From an uncultured Deefgea sp. (GTDB taxonomy: Bacteria; Pseudomonadota; Gammaproteobacteria; Burkholderiales; Chitinibacteraceae): 58,105 nucleotides of DNA. Made by a program: the position numbers and the translations under genes. A model generated the notes under the pieces. That model searched no databases and was not told where the DNA came from. It saw nothing but the letters and a program-made list of their open reading frames with translations. Location: positions 1 to 58,105 of the forward strand of contig NZ_CAMTIA010000017.1 in NCBI RefSeq assembly GCF_947072475.1, in the 5' to 3' direction. Shown in pieces: positions 1 through 9,019 of the stretch. How positions within the stretch are numbered: the first letter of the stretch is position 1; every line of letters begins with the position of its first letter.

Positions 1-1291
1 CAACGACGCGTTGCTTACGCGGCATCTGAATGCCTAATTGTTTTAACTTACGGTAGAGATGGGTGCGCTCCAAGCCAATTCGCTCGGCGACGCGACTCAT
101 ATTACCGTTGGATAATTCAATTTGGCGCTCTAAATAAAACCGTTCAAATTGGTCTCGCGCTTCACGCAGTGGTAAGTCAAGATCGATTTGTGGCAGCGGC
201 ATGGCTTGCTGCGTCACGCCTAAAGTCGCCTCTTGCGAGTTGGGCGACAACTGCGTGAGCAGGCGGCTGACTGGCAAGATATCAATATCACCATCGCGAC
301 CGGTGAGGGCGAGACTTTTCACTACATTGGCCAGCTGATCAATATTACCTGGCCAATCTTGTTGGCTAAGTAATTGTAAGGCTGATTTAGAAAAGCGCCG
401 TGGCCCGAGCTTATTGCTGGTGACGGTTTGCGCCAATAACACTTCGGCCATGGCTGGAACGTCTTCAGCATGTGCCCGTAGCGGCGGAACCGCCAAGATG
501 ATTTGGGTGAGTTGACGCAGCAATTCAGGTTCGCACTGACCAATGAGCTGATCGAGTGGTCGACTGGAGGCGGTGACTAAGCGGATTTTGTATTTTTCCA
601 GCTTGGGCAGCAAATTGAGTAAGCCGGTTTGCGCTTTACGATCGAGCCAAGCGATGTCTCGCACAAAAATAGTCCCGCCCGTGGCGCGATTGAGCAGGTC
701 TTGCGGTGGCAAGGCGAGTTCTTCGTTGGAACTTGGCGAAATAAACGGCGTGTTCGGGCGGGTTAAATGCCGGGCACACGTTTCAAAGCCGGATCCTGGT
801 TCGCCGGTTAATGTGATAGGCAGGGTTTGGCTTGCAACCTGGTCAAGCGCCTCACGCAGCGATGTAATCGCTGGGCTATTACCGAGGCTCTGCAAACCCT
901 GATTCGGCTTTACCTGATTCACAGGTTGCGAAAAAGCGCGTTTTACGGTGGCCAGTAGTTTTTGCAAACCGATCGGTTTTTCAAGAAAATCAAGCGCCCC
1001 AATGCGGGTTGCTTCCACTGCGGTATCCACAGTGGCATGGCCTGACATCATCACGACGGGCATGGTGAGTTGACCATTGCGCGCCCACTCTTTGAGTAGT
1101 GTCACACCGTCAGTGTCGGGCATCCAGATGTCCAGAAGCACCAAACGTGGTTCACCTTGGTTACGGTATTTGCGTGCAGCTTCTGCATTTTCAGCGATTG
1201 CAACGCTATACCCCTCATCCAGCAAGATTTCAGATAGAAGTTCGCGGATGCCGATTTCGTCGTCGACGATTAAAATATCTTGATTAGCCAC
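1..1291 (-). CDS. ntrX: NtrX-family response regulator with a degenerate central domain (3' end cut by window edge)
   Basis: Response regulator paired with the NtrY kinase encoded just upstream. I translated it by hand: an N-terminal receiver domain (ILIVDDE, phospho-acceptor Asp in LLDIWMPD, Lys in LEKPI), a shortened AAA+-like middle, and a C-terminal Fis-type helix-turn-helix (RVAERIGLERTHLYRKL) that reaches base 1 without a stop. The middle domain is damaged: the Walker A position reads GEPGSGFET, with Phe in place of the ATP-binding Lys, and no GAFTGA loop is present, so it should not activate sigma-54 polymerase. I chose a GTG start at 1291, which overlaps the ntrY stop by 8 nt and is preceded by a strong GGGAGG ribosome site. 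It probably acts as a DNA-binding repressor or sigma-70 regulator. Confidence 0.88.
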   Translation of the reverse strand, partial: MANQDILIVDDEIGIRELLSEILLDEGYSVAIAENAEAARKYRNQGEPRLVLLDIWMPDTDGVTLLKEWARNGQLTMPVVMMSGHATVDTAVEATRIGALDFLEKPIGLQKLLATVKRAFSQPVNQVKPNQGLQSLGNSPAITSLREALDQVASQTLPITLTGEPGSGFETCARHLTRPNTPFISPSSNEELALPPQDLLNRATGGTIFVRDIAWLDRKAQTGLLNLLPKLEKYKIRLVTASSRPLDQLIGQCEPELLRQLTQIILAVPPLRAHAEDVPAMAEVLLAQTVTSNKLGPRRFSKSALQLLSQQDWPGNIDQLANVVKSLALTGRDGDIDILPVSRLLTQLSPNSQEATLGVTQQAMPLPQIDLDLPLREARDQFERFYLERQIELSNGNMSRVAERIGLERTHLYRKLKQLGIQMPRKQRVV

Positions 1292-3410
1292 TAGTTGTTT
1301 CCTCCCAGAGCGGCAGCTCGATCCTAACAAATGCACCGGTGGAATTACCCACCTGAACGCGCCCGTGATGTTCTTCGATAATTTTCTTCACGATTGCTAA
1401 ACCTAGACCTGTACCTTTGGCCTTTGATGTAACGTAGGGCTCAAAAACACGTGGCAAGAGTTCGGCTGGAAAGCCTTTGCCGCTGTCTTCAATATAAAGA
1501 CGTGCCCATTTTTCGTCTTTTTCCACCAGAAGGCAAATCCTTTGCTCTGCAGCATCGGTAATTGCATCCTGGGCGTTTTGTAGCAAGTTATGAATGACTT
1601 GCCGCAAATGCGTTGGGTCGCCATTAATCATCAGGGGCCCGTGTACTTTAAAATCGAGCATGATGGGCGACGCTTCGTACAATACCAGTACTTCGTTCAG
1701 TAATTGCATCAAATCCAGTGGGCGTTTTTTGCCCGATGGCTTGCGGGCATAATCCCGGAAGGCATCGACCATTTGTTTGAGCGCCGCAACTTGCTTGACG
1801 ATGGTTTGCGTATTTCGACGTAAAAATTCAGCGCCAGCAGGGTCGAGTTTTTCAACTAGCTTCATTTCCATACGCTCGGCAGAGAGCTGAATCGGCGTGA
1901 GTGGGTTTTTGATCTCGTGCGCTAAGCGGCGCGCGACTTCACCCCAAGCCGCATCGCGCTGCGCTGAGAGCAGTTCAGTAATGTCATCAAACACCATTAC
2001 GTAGCCATGCAAATCATCACTGCCATCGATTTTTTGCGTTAAACGGGTGCCGCGCACCAACAGCACGCGTTTTTCTGCGTCGAGCTCAATTTGGCGCTGC
2101 CAAACTTCATCGTCAGATAAAAACCCGTGGATGGTATGCGCAAAAAAAGCCGTGAGGTTGGGGTAGGCTTGATTCCATTTCGAGAGCGGCAAGTCGCCAA
2201 TTCGGCTTGGGTCCAGCCCTAAAATGCGCAAGGCACTGTGATTGGCCGATTGTAAGTGCCAGTCTTCATCCAGCGATAAAACCCCAGCTGATAACGAAGC
2301 TAAAATCGCTTCAACATAGGCTTTGGCTTCGGCTTGTTCGGCTTGGTTGTGCTCTAGCGTGTCGCGAGCATCGGAAAGCTGGCGGGTCATTCGGTTAAAC
2401 GAATGGGTCAAAATCCCGAGTTCATCGCGGCTAATCACGGGATGTTGTTGGGTGAAGTCGCCTTGTGCCACCGCTCGAGTGCCCGCTGCCAGCACCGATA
2501 ACGGGGCGGCGAGTTTGTCTGAGAGGTAAATCGCTAAGGCCAAAGCGCCCAAAAGTGCCATGGTGAGTGCCATCGTCAGCGTGAGACTAAAAATCAGCTT
2601 AAGGCCTTCTCTGGATTGCGAGAGCTGCTTGTACTCACTGCGAACTTGTTCGACTAATTCAGCGTCTTGCGCCAATTGTTTGGGTACGGGTTGCAGTAGT
2701 TGCAAAAGCTTGACGCGATTGGAGAATTCACTGCCGGGCAATTGCACAATAATGCGCATCATCAAGCCATTGATGGGGTCTGATTCAATGGCTTTGTAAC
2801 TGCCTCGTTCGGCCTCAGTAATGATTTTTCGGTCCGGTAGACTGGGCACTAGGCTGGCGTATTCATTGCCAATATGGGCGTGCACTTGGCCATTATTGTC
2901 AAACAGCGTGATCTCTTGCACGCCAGTTTGATCGCGCAGTTTGGAGAGCCGCTCTAATAAAGCGCTCTGGCTATTGTCGTGAATATCCCAAGCGATCACG
3001 CTGGCTTTGCGTTGTAAATCATTGAGCTGGTAATCAATGGCGTTGTGACCCAAATTAAGGCCACGATCGAGGGCATTATCCACCCGAACATCAAACCAGG
3101 TTTCAATCGAGCGATTTAAAAATTGTACCGAGAGTGTGTAAACCAAAGCGCCAGGTAAGACCGCGACCAAGGAAAACATCAAGACCATTCGAATGGTGAG
3201 CCGAGAGCCAAAAACTTTGCTTCTCACTCGTTTGAGTAATTGGGTGAGTCGAGAGCCTACCAAAACGGCCAGTGCGATCAACAGCAGGGCGTTGAGCGCT
3301 AAAATTAGCTTGTAGTATTGCGAAGATTCTGAGGTATTTCCCGAGGCCGAGGCCAATAGAAACAATAAAATCGTACCCAAAACGCCGAGAAAAATTAATA
3401 GCTTTTTCAT
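1284..3410 (-). CDS. ntrY: NtrY-family membrane sensor histidine kinase
   Basis: Inner-membrane sensor kinase of the NtrY/NtrX system, which in related bacteria is linked to nitrogen and respiratory control. The 708-residue protein has hydrophobic segments at about residues 4-24, 35-55 and 70-95, an extracytoplasmic region, a fourth segment near 275-297, a HAMP linker, a PAS domain, a HisKA domain with the phospho-acceptor His in RLAHEIKNPLTPIQL, and a HATPase domain ending GKGFPAELLPRVFEPY then GTGLGLAIVKKI. The ATG overlaps the stop of the preceding DUF4390 gene by 4 nt, so the two are translationally coupled. The gene order rsmB-DUF4390-ntrY-ntrX is common in betaproteobacteria. Confidence 0.93.
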   Translation of the reverse strand: MKKLLIFLGVLGTILLFLLASASGNTSESSQYYKLILALNALLLIALAVLVGSRLTQLLKRVRSKVFGSRLTIRMVLMFSLVAVLPGALVYTLSVQFLNRSIETWFDVRVDNALDRGLNLGHNAIDYQLNDLQRKASVIAWDIHDNSQSALLERLSKLRDQTGVQEITLFDNNGQVHAHIGNEYASLVPSLPDRKIITEAERGSYKAIESDPINGLMMRIIVQLPGSEFSNRVKLLQLLQPVPKQLAQDAELVEQVRSEYKQLSQSREGLKLIFSLTLTMALTMALLGALALAIYLSDKLAAPLSVLAAGTRAVAQGDFTQQHPVISRDELGILTHSFNRMTRQLSDARDTLEHNQAEQAEAKAYVEAILASLSAGVLSLDEDWHLQSANHSALRILGLDPSRIGDLPLSKWNQAYPNLTAFFAHTIHGFLSDDEVWQRQIELDAEKRVLLVRGTRLTQKIDGSDDLHGYVMVFDDITELLSAQRDAAWGEVARRLAHEIKNPLTPIQLSAERMEMKLVEKLDPAGAEFLRRNTQTIVKQVAALKQMVDAFRDYARKPSGKKRPLDLMQLLNEVLVLYEASPIMLDFKVHGPLMINGDPTHLRQVIHNLLQNAQDAITDAAEQRICLLVEKDEKWARLYIEDSGKGFPAELLPRVFEPYVTSKAKGTGLGLAIVKKIIEEHHGRVQVGNSTGAFVRIELPLWEETTSG

Positions 3411-4021
3411 GGCACAGGCTCGGCAGAAGGGCTACTAACCGGGCGCTGTAATTCATGCCAGCCCGAATCGAGCACCCAGTCTTCATCACCTAATGCGGTG
3501 AGTTGATACGATTTGGGTAGCTGTGAATGATCTAAACGAAAGCGGATTTTGCCAGCAAAGTCGTCATTATCAATATTGCTACCTTCAAGCACCGTCCAGC
3601 CGCGAATAATACTCAGCGCCACTAGCGCCTCTTCGGCGCTATTAAAGCTACGGGTGAGGCCGCTGGTATTGAGGCGGTATTGTCGGGTGAGCGGCTGATA
3701 GCTGAGGCGATAGGTGATGCTGGCGGTGGAATTAAAGCTGTCGGCTAAATTGCGATACCAGGCGTAAAATTTAGGTTTTGTAAGTTTAAATTCGTAAGTA
3801 AATGGCAGTGATAGCCCATTTTTTAGCGCGGTTTCAATGTCTGGCGACAACGTGACCAAGTAACGTCCCGCCAGTTCGATATGATTACCGTTAAATTCAA
3901 CTTCGGACTTGATGGTTTTGATGCTGCCTGCTTGCGCGTAATAAGCGCATAGCAGCAGCATGACACCCAATAGGTATCGCCAATTACGATTTAGAGAAAA
4001 GCGCGTAATAAAAACCATCAT
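3407..4021 (-). CDS. DUF4390 domain-containing exported protein
   Basis: Small protein of unknown function routinely found between rsmB and ntrY. It begins with a signal-peptide-like segment (WRYLLGVMLLLCAYYAQAG), followed by a soluble domain that should lie in the periplasm. I prefer the ATG at 4021 (205 residues), where two ATG codons follow a GCGGAA stretch; an in-frame ATG at 4063 would add 14 residues without a signal-like character. The start lies inside the end of rsmB (38-nt overlap) and the stop overlaps the ntrY ATG. The family's presence beside NtrY suggests, but does not show, a role in sensing or in envelope function. Confidence 0.8.
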   Translation of the reverse strand: MMVFITRFSLNRNWRYLLGVMLLLCAYYAQAGSIKTIKSEVEFNGNHIELAGRYLVTLSPDIETALKNGLSLPFTYEFKLTKPKFYAWYRNLADSFNSTASITYRLSYQPLTRQYRLNTSGLTRSFNSAEEALVALSIIRGWTVLEGSNIDNDDFAGKIRFRLDHSQLPKSYQLTALGDEDWVLDSGWHELQRPVSSPSAEPVP

Positions 4022-5270
4022 GTTCCGCGGTGGGTAATAACTGACCATCGATTGACTGGCCATTCGGTAATGCGCTGGCGGGTAATTCTAAGCGTTTTGC
4101 ATCAGGATGACGCAGCGCAAAAGCCTCGGCTGAAGCGGCATTTTCTATAGGAAAAACTGAGCACGTAGCGTACAGGAGTTTGCCGTTTGGCGCTACGAGC
4201 GGCCAGAGTGCATCCAAGATTTTTGCCTGTTGGCGCGCGAATTTTGCCAAGTCATCGTTGCGACGCAACCATTTAATGTCAGGGTGACGACGTGCAACGC
4301 CTGTTGCCGAGCAAGGTACGTCGGCCAAAATTCTATCGAATTGCTGACCGTCGAACCAAGTATCTGGGGCAGATGCATCGCCTTGCAGTAAGGTCGCGGT
4401 TTTATTGACGCGCTTGAGGTTGTCTTTAACGCGCTGTAGGCGGCTGGCATCGTTATCCAGTGCGGTTAATGTCACTTGCGCGGTTTCTAAAATATGGCAA
4501 GTTTTACCGCCAGGCGCAGCGCAAGCATCGAGTACGGTTTGCCCGTCGTGTAAATCGAGTAACTTGGCGGCAACTTGCGCGCCCCAATCTTGAACTGACA
4601 CCCAGCCAGCAAAAAAGTGTGGTAAAAAATCAACACTCACTGGGCGTTTTAAAATAATGGCTAATTCGTCGAGTGCGCTCGCTTCAATATTGGCGGCGCT
4701 TAGGAGCGCCAGATAGTCATTCACTGAGGTGTGTGCCGGATTGACACGCAGCGTCATCGGCGGATGTTGATTGTTGGCGACTAGGATCGCTTCCCATTCT
4801 GTTGGGTAGGCCGATTTCATGGTTTTAATCCACCAAGCTGGGTGTGAATACAAACCCACTTCATTGGCCTGTGCACGACGAACTAATTCGTCTTTGCCGC
4901 GTAAAAAGCTACGTAAAACGCCATTGACGAGGCCTTTGCCAAAGCCGCTGCCGGTTTGCGCTGCAACTTTGACCGCATGGTCAACAATGGTGTGCGATGC
5001 CGCACGCGTGAATTGCAGTTGATAGACGGCAATGAGTAACAGCGCTTTGAGTTCAGGTTCATGCAATGGACTGCGCAGCAGCTGTTTTAAAACACCCTCT
5101 ATTAGACCCAATTGACGCAAAGTGCCATAACAAATATCTTGAATCGCGCCGCGTTGGCCTGATTCAAGGTCGGGGTTGCTGCGCCAAACGGCATTGAGGG
5201 CTTCGGTGAGATTTTGACCGGCCAAAACATGGGCGACGGTTTGTCCGGCTAATTTTTGGGTAATAAACAT
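3984..5270 (-). CDS. rsmB: 16S rRNA (cytosine-967 C5)-methyltransferase RsmB
   Basis: Methylates C967 of 16S rRNA using S-adenosylmethionine. The 428-residue protein has the family's N-terminal NusB-like RNA-binding domain and a Rossmann methyltransferase domain. Visible motifs are the SAM-binding DACAAPGGKT, the catalytic region DVPCSATGVARRHPDIKW with its conserved Cys, and YATCSVFPIEN with the second Cys. I chose the ATG at 5270 (MFITQKLAGQ), which has a GGAAG ribosome site. An upstream in-frame ATG at 5300 would start inside a hairpin and adds ten atypical residues. It lies downstream of htpX on the same strand. Confidence 0.93.
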   Translation of the reverse strand: MFITQKLAGQTVAHVLAGQNLTEALNAVWRSNPDLESGQRGAIQDICYGTLRQLGLIEGVLKQLLRSPLHEPELKALLLIAVYQLQFTRAASHTIVDHAVKVAAQTGSGFGKGLVNGVLRSFLRGKDELVRRAQANEVGLYSHPAWWIKTMKSAYPTEWEAILVANNQHPPMTLRVNPAHTSVNDYLALLSAANIEASALDELAIILKRPVSVDFLPHFFAGWVSVQDWGAQVAAKLLDLHDGQTVLDACAAPGGKTCHILETAQVTLTALDNDASRLQRVKDNLKRVNKTATLLQGDASAPDTWFDGQQFDRILADVPCSATGVARRHPDIKWLRRNDDLAKFARQQAKILDALWPLVAPNGKLLYATCSVFPIENAASAEAFALRHPDAKRLELPASALPNGQSIDGQLLPTAEHDGFYYALFSKS

Positions 5271-5290
5271 AATAAGCTTCCAAATAATGA

Positions 5291-5309
5291 GCCCGACCAA
5301 GTGTCGGGC
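5291..5309 (-). terminator. Short hairpin between htpX and rsmB, possible weak terminator
   Basis: GCCCGAC at 5291-5297 pairs perfectly with GTCGGGC at 5303-5309 around a 5-nt loop. In the minus direction it is followed by TCATTATTT, not a clean T run, so it is more likely a partial terminator or processing site just upstream of the rsmB ribosome site. Confidence 0.35.
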
Positions 5310-5324
5310 TGTAGGGTATTGAGT

Positions 5325-5361
5325 GGTATATCTTTTTTTATAAGGTCTACAAAGATATACC
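5325..5361. repeat. GGTATAT-ended inverted repeat at the htpX 3' end
   Basis: A 10-bp perfect inverted repeat (GGTATATCTT / AAGATATACC) with a 17-nt AT-rich loop; its last base is the final base of the htpX stop codon. The GGTAT/ATACC ends recur in inverted repeats at 19024, 34698, 38655 and 47436. Confidence 0.6.
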
Positions 5362-6224
5362 TATCCGGTGTATCTGATATTTTGTTGCGCCATAGTGCGT
5401 AAACGTGCCACCCGTTCACTGGTGAGTGGGTGAGTACGAAATAAATTTTGTAAGCCACCACCGTGCAGTGGGTTCACAATCATCATCTGTGCGGTTTCTG
5501 GGTGCGCTTCTGCCGCATGCATTGGAATGCCACGCGCAAAAGCTTCAATTTTGGTGAGTGCATCGGCCAGCGCCGCAGGATCGCCAGAAATGCGCGCGCC
5601 ACCGGCATCGGCTTCAAATTCACGCGCTCGGGATATCGCCATTTGAATCACACTGGCCGCCAATGGTGCCAACATGGCAACCGCAATGCGGGCGATGGGA
5701 TTGATACTGTGCCCGTTGCTATCGCGGCCGCCAAAGAGCATGGCAAAATTAGCCAGCGCTGAGATCGCCCCGGCCATGGTTGCGGAAATGGTTGAAATTA
5801 AAATATCGCGATGCTGTACGTGCGCTAATTCATGCGCCATCACGCCGCGTAATTCGCGGTAGCTCAGTACACGCATAATGCCCGTTGTGGCGGCCACGGC
5901 GGCGTTTTCAGGATTACGTCCGGTGGCAAACGCATTGGGTTGGTCTTCATCAATCACAAACACTTTGGGCATCGGCAGACCCGCATTACGCGCGAGCTCT
6001 TGAACCATGGTGTACAGCTCAGGGGCACTTCGCGCATCGACTTGATGCGCGTTATACATTTTGAGCACCATTTTGTCGGAGTTCCAGTAGGCGAAAATAT
6101 TCATGCCGCCACCAAAAATCAGTGCCATTAGCATCCCGCTTTTACCGCCGATTAAGCCACCAATCAGCATAAACAAGGCCAAAATTGCGGCCATAAGAAC
6201 CGTGGTTTTAAACCAGTTATCCAT
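5361..6224 (-). CDS. htpX: Membrane zinc metalloprotease HtpX
   Basis: Inner-membrane M48 protease that degrades misfolded membrane proteins, often induced by envelope stress. The 287-residue protein has two N-terminal hydrophobic segments, the zinc-binding [10 protein letters not shown] motif near residue 130, further hydrophobic stretches, and a third metal ligand region [16 protein letters not shown]. Length matches the family. The ATG at 6224 has a strong AGGAG ribosome site, and the gene lies 29 nt after fmt on the same strand, so it probably belongs to the def-fmt transcript. Confidence 0.95.
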   Translation of the reverse strand: MDNWFKTTVLMAAILALFMLIGGLIGGKSGMLMALIFGGGMNIFAYWNSDKMVLKMYNAHQVDARSAPELYTMVQELARNAGLPMPKVFVIDEDQPNAFATGRNPENAAVAATTGIMRVLSYRELRGVMAHELAHVQHRDILISTISATMAGAISALANFAMLFGGRDSNGHSINPIARIAVAMLAPLAASVIQMAISRAREFEADAGGARISGDPAALADALTKIEAFARGIPMHAAEAHPETAQMMIVNPLHGGGLQNLFRTHPLTSERVARLRTMAQQNIRYTG

Positions 6225-6253
6225 GATTTTGGCTCCTGTTGATGTGAACGAAA

Positions 6254-7174
6254 CTAAGCACCCAATTGCTGCCCGATCGCCAGTGGCGAGCCGCTCAAAA
6301 AAGCCGCCGCGCTGATGCGCTTGCCGCCAGCTTTTTGGAGTTCGGTTACGCGCAGCGCGCCTTCACCACAGGCAATAATCAGCGCGTCTTTTTCAACGGC
6401 AATCAACGTGCCGGCTGTGCCTTGACCTGCAATGGTGCTCGCTTGCCAAAGTTTGATGGTTGCGCCATCCAGCGTGGTTTGGGCGCTAGGGAAGGGGTTG
6501 AAAGCACGAATTTTGAGCGCGAGCTGACTGGCCGATTGCGTCCAGTCGATTTGGGCTTCTTCTTTTTTGAGTTTTTCCGCGTAACAAACACCAGTTGCCG
6601 GCTGAGGGATTGGCGTCAAATCCGGTAGCTGATCCAAAGCACTGACAATCGCACTGGCGCCTTGCTGGGCTAATTTGTCATGCAAGGTTTGCGCATTGTC
6701 GTCGTGCGTAATCGGCGTGATATGCACTGAGAGCATGTCGCCGGTATCGAGCCCAGCATCCATTTGCATAATGGTGATGCCGGTTTCGGTGTCACCGGCC
6801 ATGATCGCCCGTTGAATTGGCGCGGCACCACGCCAGCGCGGTAGCAGCGAGGCATGAATATTTAGGCAGCCTAAACGGGGCAGATCGAGGATGATTTGTG
6901 GCAGTATCAGGCCGTAAGCTGCAACCACCATGACGTCTGCCTCGATACCCAGCAAGAGCGCTTGTTGTTCCGCTGTGCGTAGTTTTTCGGGCTGATACAC
7001 GGGAATCTGGTGCGCTTGGGCGACCATTTTGACTGCCGATGGTGTGAGTTTCATGCCACGGCCACTGGGGCGATCAGGTTGTGTCAGAACCAAAACAATC
7101 TCGTGCCCAGCGGTAATCAGCGCTTTGAGTGCTTCAGCCGCAAAATCAGGCGTGCCAGCAAATATAATTTTCAT
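6254..7174 (-). CDS. fmt: Methionyl-tRNA formyltransferase
   Basis: Adds a formyl group from 10-formyl-tetrahydrofolate to initiator Met-tRNA. The 306-residue protein starts with the Rossmann-type [16 protein letters not shown], carries the catalytic region [19 protein letters not shown] (Asn and His essential in the family), the Asp-containing GLDTGDMLS, and a C-terminal OB-fold domain ([15 protein letters not shown] onward). It pairs functionally with the peptide deformylase encoded immediately upstream. The ribosome site at 7174 is weak. Confidence 0.96.
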   Translation of the reverse strand: MKIIFAGTPDFAAEALKALITAGHEIVLVLTQPDRPSGRGMKLTPSAVKMVAQAHQIPVYQPEKLRTAEQQALLLGIEADVMVVAAYGLILPQIILDLPRLGCLNIHASLLPRWRGAAPIQRAIMAGDTETGITIMQMDAGLDTGDMLSVHITPITHDDNAQTLHDKLAQQGASAIVSALDQLPDLTPIPQPATGVCYAEKLKKEEAQIDWTQSASQLALKIRAFNPFPSAQTTLDGATIKLWQASTIAGQGTAGTLIAVEKDALIIACGEGALRVTELQKAGGKRISAAAFLSGSPLAIGQQLGA

Positions 7175-7241
7175 GGGTTTATGCGCAAAAGTGAATGGAT
7201 GTGAATGTCCTCGTCTGGTGCGAAGTTCAAGTTGCCGATTA

Positions 7242-7273
7242 GATCTAGGATCTTAGGATCTAGATCCTAGATC
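7242..7273. repeat. 12-bp inverted repeat with five GATC sites between def and fmt
   Basis: GATCTAGGATCT (7242-7253) and AGATCCTAGATC (7262-7273) form a perfect 12-bp inverted repeat around an 8-nt loop that is itself TAGGATCT. Five GATC tetramers fall within 32 bp, directly after the def stop codon. In RNA it would form a stable hairpin, but there is no T run, so it is not a standard terminator. Confidence 0.7.
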
Positions 7274-7275
7274 AG

Positions 7276-7779
7276 TTACATTGTGCGCTTTTGATTTTTT
7301 TTGATTTTTTGAAGAATGCGATTGAGTTTGAGGCGCGAGAGTTTTTCAACAAAAATTTTACCGTCGAGGTGGTCCATTTCATGTTGAATGCAAATCGCCA
7401 GCAAGCCTTCGGCTTCTAATGTAAGCGCTTTGCCGTGTCGATCGAGTGCTTGAACGGTGAGTGTTTGCGCACGCTCAACTTCTTCGTAAATGCCTGGCAA
7501 CGAGAGGCAGCCTTCTTCGTACGTAGTGTGACCATCGGCAACGATGATTTCTGGGTTGATCAACACCAGCAAGTCGTTTTTTTCTTCAGAAATATCGATT
7601 ACAACCAAGCGCTGATGAAAATCAACCTGCGAGGCGGCAAGGCCAATACCCGGTGCGGCGTACATGGTTTCTGCCATGTCATCGATTTGGCGTTGCAGAA
7701 CTGTATCAAAAACAGTCACGGGCTGAGCGATTGTGTGTAAGCGCTCGTCGGGATAGTGCAGAATGTTTAGAATTGCCAT
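7276..7779 (-). CDS. def: Peptide deformylase
   Basis: Removes the N-formyl group from nascent proteins and needs a divalent metal. The 167-residue protein carries all three signature motifs: [19 protein letters not shown] with the metal-binding Cys, and [10 protein letters not shown] with the HExxH metal site. It is the first gene of a minus-strand run continuing into fmt, htpX, rsmB and ntrYX, and is divergent from the LysM-dprA operon. Confidence 0.97.
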   Translation of the reverse strand: MAILNILHYPDERLHTIAQPVTVFDTVLQRQIDDMAETMYAAPGIGLAASQVDFHQRLVVIDISEEKNDLLVLINPEIIVADGHTTYEEGCLSLPGIYEEVERAQTLTVQALDRHGKALTLEAEGLLAICIQHEMDHLDGKIFVEKLSRLKLNRILQKIKKNQKRTM

Positions 7780-7800
7780 GTGTGCTTGCTAGACCAAAAG

Positions 7801-7830
7801 TTGATATGCAGAATTAAAAATAGAGATAAT
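7801..7830 (+). promoter_or_regulatory. Candidate sigma-70 promoter for the LysM-dprA operon
   Basis: TTGATA at 7801-7806 and GATAAT at 7825-7830 are separated by 18 nt in the 170-bp divergent gap between def and the LysM gene. This gives a long leader before the start at 7950. Judged only from consensus match. Confidence 0.35.
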
Positions 7831-7842
7831 CTATAGCGTTGT

Positions 7843-7848
7843 ATTATA
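7843..7848 (-). promoter_or_regulatory. Candidate -10 box for the def-fmt-htpX transcript
   Basis: A perfect TATAAT on the minus strand, about 65 nt upstream of the def ATG. I see no good -35 hexamer at the right distance, so support is weak. Confidence 0.25.
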
Positions 7849-7949
7849 TTCGATATGGGTCGGGGTGGTTAGATATCAAGATCATATCGGTGAACTTCTT
7901 TGAATTTTTGCTTGCAAGGTCGACGACCGGTAAGCTTTGGGCTTAAATA

Positions 7950-9017
7950 ATGATGCGTAAATCCATTGTATCGCTGCTGTTAGCGGTTGGTTTTTTATCT
8001 GCGCCTGCCTTGGCAGATGAATTGAAGTTAGCTAAAAATGCACCGGATCGGTATGTGGTGGTGAAAGGCGATACATTGTGGGGGATATCCGGTAAATTTT
8101 TAAGTCAGCCTTGGCGCTGGCCAGAAATCTGGCAATTAAATAAAACTGACATTAAAAATCCGCACTGGATTTATCCCGGTGATGTGATTGTGTTGGATAC
8201 TTCAAGTGGCCAACCGCGACTTAAATTATTAAAAAATCAAAAATTTGACGGGCGCAGCGGCAACGGCAAATTAAGCCCGAGAATTCGCGAAACCACCTTG
8301 AGTGGCAATGCGATTGCGAGCATTCCCTACGCCTCAATTGAGCCTTTTTTGAGTAAACCGCTGGTGATGAGTGTTGAGGATTTTACGGCCGCGCCACGGA
8401 TTGCTGCAGGACCTGATAGCCGCTTATTGTTTGGCCCAAGTGATCAAATTTACTCCGTCGATTTGGTCGATGCCCAACCTGGTGAGACATGGCAGGCGTT
8501 CCGCAAAGGTAAACCATTGGTTGATCCAGAAAATCCTAAGGAAGTGATTGGTATTGAAGTGACTTACCTGGGCGATGTTCGGGTTAAGCGCGAGGGCGAC
8601 GTGACCACGATGATTGTCGGCAATAGCCGAGAAGAGATTTCAGTCGGCGATCGTTTAATCCGCTCGCCAGAAAAGCAATTCATTAATTATGTACCGCACT
8701 TGCCAGCTCATGCCATCGAAGGCAAAGTGATTTCTACTTATGGTGGCTCGACTGAAGCGGGTTCTTTAACCACGGTGGTACTGAATCGCGGCGCACTTGA
8801 TGGTTTGGATATGGGCACGGTGCTGTTTAGTTATAAAGCGCCAAGATTGATTGCTAAAGAAACCAGCGCCGAACCAACACGATTTACGCCACCGATTAAA
8901 AGCGGCAATTTATTCGTGTATCGTGTTTTTCCAAAAGTTGCTTATGCCCTCGTGATGGACAGCACATTGCCGATTAATGCCGGCGATACTGCGAAGGCTG
9001 GTGCTGCGGCAGAATAA
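7950..9017 (+). CDS. Exported LysM peptidoglycan-binding protein
   Basis: A 355-residue protein with a clear signal peptide (SIVSLLLAVGFLSAPALADE) and one LysM module near residues 33-80 (YVVVKGDTLWGISGKFL, then WIYPGDVIVL). The long remainder has no motif I recognise. LysM domains bind peptidoglycan, so the protein should sit in the periplasm. The same gene precedes dprA in many betaproteobacteria. ATG codons at 7950 and 7953 are both possible. Its stop lies 2 nt before the dprA start, so the two are co-transcribed. Confidence 0.88.
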   Translation: MMRKSIVSLLLAVGFLSAPALADELKLAKNAPDRYVVVKGDTLWGISGKFLSQPWRWPEIWQLNKTDIKNPHWIYPGDVIVLDTSSGQPRLKLLKNQKFDGRSGNGKLSPRIRETTLSGNAIASIPYASIEPFLSKPLVMSVEDFTAAPRIAAGPDSRLLFGPSDQIYSVDLVDAQPGETWQAFRKGKPLVDPENPKEVIGIEVTYLGDVRVKREGDVTTMIVGNSREEISVGDRLIRSPEKQFINYVPHLPAHAIEGKVISTYGGSTEAGSLTTVVLNRGALDGLDMGTVLFSYKAPRLIAKETSAEPTRFTPPIKSGNLFVYRVFPKVAYALVMDSTLPINAGDTAKAGAAAE

Positions 9018-9019
9018 GA

